From an uncultured Eubacterium sp. (GTDB taxonomy: Bacteria > Bacillota > Clostridia > Lachnospirales > Lachnospiraceae), in NCBI GenBank assembly GCA_904502145.1, contig CAJGDH010000139.1, forward strand, positions 1 through 5,228: 5,228 bases of DNA, read 5' to 3'. Positions 1-5,228 of this stretch are shown piece after piece (within the stretch, counting starts at the first letter, position 1; each line of letters begins with the position of its first letter). The position numbers were made by a program, and so were the translations under genes. The notes below the pieces were generated by a model. That model ran no database searches. It had not been told where the DNA came from and worked only from the letters and a program-made list of their open reading frames with translations.

Positions 1-1
1 G

Positions 2-787
2 ACCCTCCATGATCCTTTCGGGCCGGTTCATTTCTACCTTCTGCCCTTTGTCAAACCTTCCATGGTAAAACAGATCGTGGGCGTGGACGAAGAGGGGAGG
101 AATCTGTCCTATAATGAGACCCTCCACAGGCTGATCGGCAGGGAATCTGTCAACCGGGAGGAACGAAATGTCCTGGTCAGCCACCAGTTCTACCTTCCTG
201 TCGGGACGAAGGCGGAGGACGTGGCAAGAATGGAATCCGAGATCCGTACAGTGGGTGATATAGACGAAGTAAAGGCGGATGTACTGGATCCCTTTGATTA
301 TGCTGCTTTAGGGCATATCCACAAACCCATGAAAGTGGGGAGCGAGTACTTCCGTTACAGTGGGACTCCCCTGGCCTGCTCAGTCAGCGAGGCTTCCCAG
401 GATAAGGGGATCATTATGGTGGAGATGGGAGACAAGGGAGACATAAAGACATCTGTCCTGCCTCTGATTCCTCTCCATCAGGTGAGGAAGATCGAAGGTA
501 CCCTTGAGGATGTACTGCTTCAGGCCTGCGGGGATTATGTTACGGTTGTCCTGACGGACGAGCAGGATCTGGATGTCATCGATATGCAGGACCGGCTCAG
601 ACAGGCATTTCCCAGACTTCTGGAGATCCGGCGGAAAACGGCTTTTCAGGCAGTTTATGACCAGAAATTTGACTCCGGGAAAGTACTCAATCCCTATGAA
701 CTGTGCTGTGCTTTTCTCGGGGAACCGGATGATGAGGATAAGGCGATCCTGGAGGATGCCATCAATACGGTGAAGGAGGCTTTATAG
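2..787 (+). CDS. sbcD: SbcD, exonuclease subunit of SbcCD (5'-truncated by window edge)
   Basis: This is the nuclease subunit of the cytoplasmic SbcCD complex, the bacterial Mre11 counterpart, which cuts hairpins and blocked double-strand DNA ends with SbcC. The reading frame is open from base 2, and base 1 is the last base of a preceding codon. The 20 codons before the first ATG at 62 encode GPVHFYLLPF, a typical internal SbcD segment, so that ATG is not the start. Visible metal-binding motifs of the calcineurin-like phosphodiesterase fold are VSHQ (His codon 182-184) and ALGHIHKP (His codons 314-316 and 320-322). The family pattern RYSGTPLACSVSEA follows at about 353-394. The C-terminal part, from about 480, matches the capping region of SbcD, ending at TAG 785-787. 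About 261 codons are visible; SbcD proteins are usually about 380-410 residues, so the N-terminal third with the DxH, GDxxD and GNHD motifs lies outside. The next gene is its partner sbcC, one base downstream. Confidence 0.95.
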   Translation, partial: TLHDPFGPVHFYLLPFVKPSMVKQIVGVDEEGRNLSYNETLHRLIGRESVNREERNVLVSHQFYLPVGTKAEDVARMESEIRTVGDIDEVKADVLDPFDYAALGHIHKPMKVGSEYFRYSGTPLACSVSEASQDKGIIMVEMGDKGDIKTSVLPLIPLHQVRKIEGTLEDVLLQACGDYVTVVLTDEQDLDVIDMQDRLRQAFPRLLEIRRKTAFQAVYDQKFDSGKVLNPYELCCAFLGEPDDEDKAILEDAINTVKEAL

Positions 788-788
788 G

Positions 789-3700
789 ATGAGACCCATA
801 CGATTGACCATGCAGGCCTTTGGTTCTTACGGTAAGAAGACAACTCTGGATTTTCAATCTGTCAGCCAGAACCTTTTCCTGATTACCGGGGATACCGGTT
901 CAGGGAAGACCACCATATTTGATGCCATCGTTTTTGCCCTCTATGGGGAGGCAAGCTCAGGCAGCAACAAAAAGGACGGGCAGGAACTGCAGAGCCAGTT
1001 CGCCGAAGACAGCCTTGAACCCTATGTGGAACTGACTTTTCTTGAAGGATTCGGGACCGACGGAGAGGAATATACCGTCCGCCGTGTTTTACGGCACCGG
1101 AGGCCCATGAAAAGAAAAAGCGGATACACAGATGAAAAGGAGAAGGTGGAACTGACCCTTCCTGACGGGTCGGTCAGCAGCGGAAAAAAAGCGGAGACAG
1201 ACCGGAAGATCCAGGAGATCGTCGGTCTTACCAAAGACCAGTTTATGCAGGTCGGCATGATCGCCCAGGGGGAATTCATGGAGATGCTGAGGGCAAGTAC
1301 CAGCGAAAAGACGCCCATTTTCCGCAAGCTTTTTGATACCGGATTATATTACAACCTGGTAAATGAACTGAATGACCGGTGTAAAAAGAAGCAGGACCAG
1401 ATCAGAACGATCTGGATCGCCTGCAGGACGGAGATCGGCCATCTTGAAATCCCTGAAGATTCCGAGCCTGCCGGGGACCTGATTCCTCTCAGGGAAAGGT
1501 TAGTCAGGGAAGAACGCCTGTCCTCCGGGGAGATGGATCTTATGCTGGAGCGCCTGGAAACCTTGTGCCGTTGGACAGGGGAGAAAACCATCGCCCTTGA
1601 AGAAAAGGAAAAATCCGCGGAAAAAGACCTGGATAAAAAGCGAAATGCATATTTTGAAGGAAAGAATATATCAGATGCTTTTCATCAACTGGATATGGCC
1701 CGGGAAACCTTGAGTTCCTGTGAAGAAAAAGCCGGAGAGATCACGGAAAAAAGCCGGCTGATGGGCCGGATCCGTGATTCCTATGAGATTAAAGGGGTCT
1801 ATGATGCCTATGAGGATGCAGAAAACAGGGTCAGAAAAACCGAGGAAGAGATCAGGACTCAGACAGATCTTCTGCCGGGGCTGACTGCCGCTGCCCGGGA
1901 AGCCCGGGAGACGGAACAGAAGATGGCCATGGCCAAAGAAGAGGTCCTTTCCCTTTATTCCAAAACAGAAGAAAGAGTGAATAAGGCAAAAAGCCGGTTA
2001 CGAGAGATTGCGGAGCTGCAGAAAGAACTGCTGACGAAACAAAAAGAAAATGAGTTGGCCGACAGCCGGGAAAAGCAGCTCAGAAAACTTCAGAAGGACT
2101 TGGAGGAAAATGAAAAAACATGGCGGAGGCAGAAGGATGAACTGAGCCAGGTAGAGGTGGAAACGGTACGTTACCGGACCGCTGTCAGGACCATTGAAGA
2201 GATAAAGAAAGATGCGGATGCACTGGAAACGATACTTACCAAAGAATTGCCCACCCTCCGCAGGATAATACAGAGAAAAGAAAAAGACTACAATTCATCC
2301 AGGGATATTTATCAGAAGGAAAACCAGAAATACATCCGTCAGCAGACGGCCTTTTATGATGAGCAGGCAGGGATCATAGCCCGGGAGAAACTACGCCCCG
2401 GAGAGCCCTGTCCCGTATGCGGTTCACTGGACCATCCTGCTCCTCATTCCCTCTCCGATGAGCATCTGGGGCTGACCAGGGAATATATCGAAACCTTGGG
2501 AACAAAAGTATCAGAGCTGCAGAAGGATATGAGCAGCAAGAGTGAAGATCTTTCCTCCGCCCGCGAAACTCTCCGCCAGAAAGAGAAGAACGCCGGGGAA
2601 AAACTGCAGCAGCTGAGGGAGAAGATGCTGGATAATGACTATGACCTGCCGGAGGATGCGGAGATAGATGAGATGCAGAGGCAGATTCAGGACCGGGTGG
2701 TTCTCCTGAAAGAAAAGAGAGAACGGCTGGCAAGTGACAGGGAAAAACTGCAGAACCTGAACCGGAATCTTGAAGGGATCGGGGAGAGAAAGGCAAAGAT
2801 CACGGAAGAGATGGAGAAAGCTTCCCAAGCCCATGAACTGGCCATGAAATCTCTGGCTGAGACGGAAGAAGGGATCAGAACCCTGAACCGGTCTCTGGAA
2901 TACCCTACGGAAAAAGAAGCAGAGGAAGCCCTGAAAGCTGCCCTGACATCCAAGGAAACCGCTCAGAAAGATCACAGATCTGCAATGGATGCGGCAAGAA
3001 CAGCCGGACAGGCGGAGGACAAGGCCAGAACCCTGATCAGACAAGGCCGGGAACAGCTTCCGGAATACCGGCAAAACCTGAATCTAAGGAAAGATACCTA
3101 TCAGAAACTTTCGGAAGAGAAGGGGTTGTCAGAAGGGGATTGGAAAGAAATAATCGGTCTTTATCCGGGAACATATACAGAAACTCTTCGGAAGGAGATC
3201 GATGAGTTCAACAACATAAGATCTGTGGCTCAGGGGAAGATGGAAGGCGCGAAAGCTGCCATCAACGGACAGCTGAGGCCGGACCTGGAGAAGATGGAAG
3301 AGGAAAAGAATGCTGCTGATGAGCTCTTTGCCGAGTGCAGGAAGGAAACTGGGTACATCCGCAGAATTCATGAGATCAATTCGGGAGTGCTGGAAAAGCT
3401 GTCGAAAAACATGGAAGAGAACGGCAGGATCCTCAGGGAACAGCTCAAACTGGAATCCCTCTATCAGAGGCTTGCCGGAAAGATCTCCGGATCACGTATG
3501 GATATCGAGACATTTGTGCAAAGATATTATCTGGAGAGGATCCTCCATGCGGCCAACCGCCGTTTTCAGGAGATGACCGGCGGCCAGTTTATGCTGCGCA
3601 TGTACGATCTGGATAAGGCAGGGGAAGGGAAGAATCACGGGCTGGACCTTATGGTCTATTCCACCGTCACCGGAAGGGTGAGGGAGGTCAGGACTTTATC

Positions 3701-3989
3701 CGGCGGAGAGTCCTTTATGGCAGCCCTGGCTCTTGCCCTGGGAATGGCAGATCAGATTCAGGAGAATTCATCTGCCATCAACCTGGATGTGATGTTTATC
3801 GATGAAGGATTCGGCTCCCTGGACGGCACCTCCCGCAGCCAGGCGGTAAAGGTGCTGAAAAACATGGCAGACGGATCCAAACTCATCGGGATCATCTCCC
3901 ATGTTACGGAACTGAAACAGGAGATAGAAGACCAGCTCCTCATCACCAAGGATGAGGAGGGCAGTCATCACAGGTGGGTGCTCAGCTGA
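789..3989 (+). CDS. sbcC: SbcC, ATPase/coiled-coil subunit of SbcCD nuclease
   Basis: This is a complete 1066-residue Rad50-like SMC-family ATPase that partners SbcD in processing DNA ends and hairpins; the length is close to E. coli SbcC (about 1048). The N-terminal half-ATPase has the family opening MRPIRLTMQAFGSYG, Walker A GDTGSGKT (34-41) and the Q-loop IAQGEF (Gln160). A long charged coiled coil runs from about 170 to 900. It is interrupted by the zinc hook CPVC (Cys541 and Cys544, codons 2409-2420), through which two SbcC molecules join. The C-terminal half-domain, from about 905, carries the ABC signature LSGGES (970-975), Walker B ending in DE (Asp1005, Glu1006), the D-loop GSLD (1009-1012) and the switch His1038. 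All key residues are present and the frame is unbroken. The start is supported by AAGGAGG at 773-779, nine bases upstream and inside sbcD. With a one-base gap to sbcD, the pair is probably co-transcribed and translationally coupled. The stop TGA abuts the stop of the convergent transpeptidase gene. Confidence 0.97.
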   Translation: MRPIRLTMQAFGSYGKKTTLDFQSVSQNLFLITGDTGSGKTTIFDAIVFALYGEASSGSNKKDGQELQSQFAEDSLEPYVELTFLEGFGTDGEEYTVRRVLRHRRPMKRKSGYTDEKEKVELTLPDGSVSSGKKAETDRKIQEIVGLTKDQFMQVGMIAQGEFMEMLRASTSEKTPIFRKLFDTGLYYNLVNELNDRCKKKQDQIRTIWIACRTEIGHLEIPEDSEPAGDLIPLRERLVREERLSSGEMDLMLERLETLCRWTGEKTIALEEKEKSAEKDLDKKRNAYFEGKNISDAFHQLDMARETLSSCEEKAGEITEKSRLMGRIRDSYEIKGVYDAYEDAENRVRKTEEEIRTQTDLLPGLTAAAREARETEQKMAMAKEEVLSLYSKTEERVNKAKSRLREIAELQKELLTKQKENELADSREKQLRKLQKDLEENEKTWRRQKDELSQVEVETVRYRTAVRTIEEIKKDADALETILTKELPTLRRIIQRKEKDYNSSRDIYQKENQKYIRQQTAFYDEQAGIIAREKLRPGEPCPVCGSLDHPAPHSLSDEHLGLTREYIETLGTKVSELQKDMSSKSEDLSSARETLRQKEKNAGEKLQQLREKMLDNDYDLPEDAEIDEMQRQIQDRVVLLKEKRERLASDREKLQNLNRNLEGIGERKAKITEEMEKASQAHELAMKSLAETEEGIRTLNRSLEYPTEKEAEEALKAALTSKETAQKDHRSAMDAARTAGQAEDKARTLIRQGREQLPEYRQNLNLRKDTYQKLSEEKGLSEGDWKEIIGLYPGTYTETLRKEIDEFNNIRSVAQGKMEGAKAAINGQLRPDLEKMEEEKNAADELFAECRKETGYIRRIHEINSGVLEKLSKNMEENGRILREQLKLESLYQRLAGKISGSRMDIETFVQRYYLERILHAANRRFQEMTGGQFMLRMYDLDKAGEGKNHGLDLMVYSTVTGRVREVRTLSGGESFMAALALALGMADQIQENSSAINLDVMFIDEGFGSLDGTSRSQAVKVLKNMADGSKLIGIISHVTELKQEIEDQLLITKDEEGSHHRWVLS

Positions 3990-4805
3990 TCATTCAACCA
4001 CCTTAAACGTCACGGTCAGTTTCTTTCTCAACAGAGTGGCCGGATCCGTGAGATAATAGCTGATTTTATAAGAGCCTGCTTTCGCTGTATTAACCTTGCC
4101 GGAGACGGTCACCTTCTCCAGCAGGGTTTCCTTATCGGTGAATCTGGAAGACACCTTGATCACGGCCAGAGGATCAAATATGCTGTCCTTCTTCACTCTC
4201 TTATAGGATTTCTTTTTCAGCTTAAGGGTGGGATAGTAGGGATTCTTTGAATCCGGATCCGTGGGATCCCAGCCGGATTTCTTCTTTGTGGAGATTTTCA
4301 GCAGGTTCCGTTTCGGTTTCTTCATTTTTCTGGATTCGCCGATCACCACCTTGGTCCCCAGTTTACAGTTATTGTAGAGCCATTTCGCATCGACGACGGC
4401 CAGGCGGATACAGCCCTTGGAAGCCTGTTTGCCCAGCTTGTTGTATTCTTTCGTCTCCACCTTCTTTTTGTTCACTGAATAGTAGGGGACGGAGTGGAAG
4501 AGATAGGACCCGCGGAAGCGGACACAGTACTGGCCGTAAACCCCGCCGAAAAGCGCATGCCAGCGCAGCTTCTGGTAAGTGTGGAACGTACCCCGCGGGG
4601 TGCGGTACCTCTTGCCGGTGGAGCAGTACATGGCTCTCACCACATTTTTCGTCCGGTTATTCACCACATTTATGATGTTGGATCTCCGGTTGACGTAAAT
4701 GGTATAGCTGGTCTTTGCCGCATCTGCGTCCCGGTGGGCCATAAACAGGCAGGACATGGCACACAGAAGAAGCAGGATCAGCAGTTTCTTTTTGGATTTT
4801 TTCAT
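3990..4805 (-). CDS. Secreted L,D-transpeptidase (YkuD family) with C-terminal Ig-like domain
   Basis: This 271-residue protein is predicted to form or modify peptidoglycan cross-links outside the membrane. By family knowledge, YkuD enzymes use a cysteine to attack meso-diaminopimelate-containing tetrapeptide stems and are not blocked by most penicillins. The N-terminus is a signal peptide: basic MKKSKKK, a hydrophobic core (8-22) and an ADA/DAA signal-peptidase-I-like site near 27-30. The YkuD domain spans about 33-156, with CSTG (61-64), TPRGTF (69-74), His104 in FHSVPY, and the catalytic SKGCIRL (129-135; Cys132, codon 4410-4412). A lysine-rich linker with DPTDPDSKNP follows (about 160-206). 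Residues 207-271 resemble a bacterial Ig-like repeat of the DUF5011 type (FDPLAVIKVSS, then SGKVNTAKAGSYKISYYLTD, and a final beta strand). I see no PG_binding_4 domain. The protein is strikingly basic: 61 Lys/Arg against 16 Asp/Glu. The start is supported by GGAGGT six bases upstream (4811-4816 on this strand). The gene stands alone, convergent to sbcC and divergent from the methyltransferase. The exact substrate, and whether it acts as a transpeptidase or a carboxypeptidase, cannot be told. Confidence 0.9.
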   Translation of the reverse strand: MKKSKKKLLILLLLCAMSCLFMAHRDADAAKTSYTIYVNRRSNIINVVNNRTKNVVRAMYCSTGKRYRTPRGTFHTYQKLRWHALFGGVYGQYCVRFRGSYLFHSVPYYSVNKKKVETKEYNKLGKQASKGCIRLAVVDAKWLYNNCKLGTKVVIGESRKMKKPKRNLLKISTKKKSGWDPTDPDSKNPYYPTLKLKKKSYKRVKKDSIFDPLAVIKVSSRFTDKETLLEKVTVSGKVNTAKAGSYKISYYLTDPATLLRKKLTVTFKVVE

Positions 4806-4866
4806 ACTTTACCTCCAAAAGTGATATCTATTCCCATACCGAGAGGTAATCTGTCGGATCAGGTAC

Positions 4867-4872
4867 ATTATA
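4867..4872 (-). promoter_or_regulatory. Candidate -10 element for the transpeptidase gene
   Basis: Read on the minus strand this is a perfect TATAAT, which would place the transcript start near 4860 and give a leader of about 55 bases before the ATG at 4805. A good -35 at the usual 16-18 base spacing is not visible; TTTACT at 4893-4898 is the nearest resemblance but leaves a 20-base spacer. The element overlaps the inverted repeat TATAAGTTATA, which could be an operator or simply AT-rich chance. Confidence 0.4.
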
Positions 4873-4930
4873 AGTTATACATGATAAAGATGAGTAAATC
4901 AAGTGCGGCAAAAGCCGGAAATGAGCAGAA

Positions 4931-4936
4931 TATAAT
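4931..4936 (+). promoter_or_regulatory. Candidate -10 element for the methyltransferase gene
   Basis: A perfect TATAAT lies 23 bases upstream of the ATG at 4960. Transcription would start near 4943 and leave a leader of about 17 bases that holds little more than the ribosome binding site. No convincing -35 hexamer is found at 16-18 bases (GCAAAA or similar at 4908-4913), so the promoter is either activator-dependent or weak, or this is not the true -10. Confidence 0.4.
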
Positions 4937-4945
4937 AAAATAAAT

Positions 4946-4952
4946 GAGGAGG
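4946..4952 (+). promoter_or_regulatory. Ribosome binding site that fixes the methyltransferase start
   Basis: GAGGAGG lies seven bases before the ATG at 4960 and is a strong match to the Shine-Dalgarno consensus. It selects this ATG over the later in-frame ATG codons for Met39 and Met43. Confidence 0.8.
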
Positions 4953-4959
4953 CAGCAAA

Positions 4960-5228
4960 ATGTCTGACAAGATAGAAGAAATAGTGGAAAAAGGATTAAA
5001 AGACATAGAATCCGAAAGGCGGATCACTCTGCTGGGCAATCCCAGGAAACCGGAGGGGGAAGAAGGCGGACTCATGCTGGAGCGCATGAACCGGAGTCAC
5101 ACCCCTGTGACTACCTGGGCCTTATCTTTACTGCCGGACAGAGAAACACCGACTATTCTGGATATCGGCTGCGGAGGGGGCAACACCTTAAGACTGTTCT
5201 CGGAGAAGTATCCGGACAGCAGGCTCTA
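4960..5228 (+). CDS. Class I SAM-dependent methyltransferase, N-terminal part (3'-truncated by window edge)
   Basis: Only the first 89 codons plus two bases lie in the window, open to the right edge. Residues 66-77, ILDIGCGGGNTL, are motif I of Rossmann-fold methyltransferases, the glycine-rich loop that binds S-adenosylmethionine. They are preceded by a helical N-terminal stretch (MSDKIEEIVEKGLKDIESER) and the segment NPRKPEGEEGG (27-37), LERMNRSHTPVT (40-51) and WALSLL (53-58). I associate a GxPxGEEG...MLxRMNxSH...LxxWGL pattern with small clostridial methyltransferases of the UbiE/Methyltransf_11 type. The substrate is unknown; the sequence gives no evidence for a quinone, tRNA or metabolite target. 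The acidic and catalytic motifs II-IV lie beyond the edge. The ATG at 4960 is chosen because GAGGAGG precedes it by seven bases. The gene is divergent from the transpeptidase gene and shares its 154-base upstream region. Confidence 0.88.
   Translation, partial: MSDKIEEIVEKGLKDIESERRITLLGNPRKPEGEEGGLMLERMNRSHTPVTTWALSLLPDRETPTILDIGCGGGNTLRLFSEKYPDSRL

Larger units (their letters stand above)
4806..4959. promoter_or_regulatory. Divergent intergenic region between transpeptidase and methyltransferase genes
   Basis: These 154 bases are the only real non-coding gap in the window and separate two divergently transcribed genes. The part from about 4861 to 4945 is clearly richer in A and T than the flanking genes. 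It contains a perfect TATAAT on each strand, an 11-base inverted repeat TATAAGTTATA (4869-4879) and a small GC stem CGGC-AAAA-GCCG (4906-4917). I see no open frame with its own ribosome binding site, no riboswitch and no terminator here. Confidence 0.7.

Noticed and set aside
573..773. A 66-codon plus-strand frame inside sbcD
   Set aside because: It overlaps the sbcD reading frame, which has clear family motifs, and its product shows no recognisable feature.
2409..2420. CPVC motif in the middle of sbcC as a separate zinc finger or sign of gene fusion
   Set aside because: It is the normal Rad50/SbcC zinc hook at the apex of the coiled coil and sits at the expected mid-protein position.
2374..3074. 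Long overlapping minus-strand open frames opposite sbcC (for example 2511-3074 and 2374-2796)
   Set aside because: They lie opposite the lysine/glutamate-rich coiled coil, whose codons give few stops on the other strand. Their products are Ser/Phe/Leu/Pro-rich with no recognisable domain, and I see no convincing gene context, whereas sbcC is unambiguous.
3972..4003. The AGGTGG/CCACCT inverted repeat as an intrinsic terminator
   Set aside because: The stem is only 6 bp, the loop is 20 bases, both arms are coding sequence and no T-run follows on either strand.
4040..4263. Direct repeat CCGGATCCGTG at 4040-4050 and 4253-4263
   Set aside because: Both copies are inside the transpeptidase gene and encode Thr-Asp-Pro in different domain contexts (YLTDPAT and DPTDPDS). 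Eleven bases is short, and chance plus codon preference explains it.
4739..4805. Lipoprotein signal in the transpeptidase N-terminus (cysteines at 15 and 19)
   Set aside because: Neither cysteine is preceded by a proper lipobox (LLLLC and AMSC), and an AxA signal peptidase I site follows the hydrophobic core.
4247..4943. Plus-strand open frames of 142 and 149 codons opposite the transpeptidase gene
   Set aside because: They are antisense to a gene with a clear YkuD catalytic motif and signal peptide. Their products have no domain and are compositionally odd, and one runs through the intergenic promoter region.

Overview
This 5.2-kb window looks like ordinary, gene-dense chromosome from a Gram-positive Firmicute. 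A clostridial host, perhaps a Lachnospiraceae relative, fits best. The grounds are roughly balanced GC content, strong GGAGG-type ribosome binding sites, a secreted YkuD enzyme with the CSTG/SKGCIRL motif style common in clostridia, and a methyltransferase N-terminus of a type I associate with that group. The taxonomic call is an inference from style, not from a marker gene.

Layout: (1) Positions 2-787 (+) hold the C-terminal two thirds of sbcD, the nuclease subunit of the SbcCD (Mre11-Rad50-like) DNA repair complex; its start lies left of the window. (2) After a single base, positions 789-3989 (+) hold a complete sbcC, the ATPase/coiled-coil subunit, with all ABC-type motifs and a CPVC zinc hook. 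The two genes form a tight operon. (3) Positions 3990-4805 (-) hold a secreted, very basic L,D-transpeptidase with a C-terminal Ig-like domain. It converges on sbcC, and the two stop codons touch with no base between them. (4) Positions 4806-4959 are a 154-base, AT-rich divergent intergenic region with a TATAAT-like -10 element on each strand. (5) From 4960 (+) a class I SAM-dependent methyltransferase begins and runs off the right edge.

How the genes work together: SbcC and SbcD are partners in one nuclease that processes hairpins and blocked double-strand ends. The transpeptidase acts outside the membrane on peptidoglycan, and the methyltransferase is cytoplasmic with an unknown substrate. 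I see no functional link between these three units. There is no mobile element, CRISPR array, RNA gene or clear intrinsic terminator, and I found no convincing undescribed system. The points most worth checking are the abutting stop codons without a terminator, the unusual composition and architecture of the transpeptidase, and the shared divergent promoter region.
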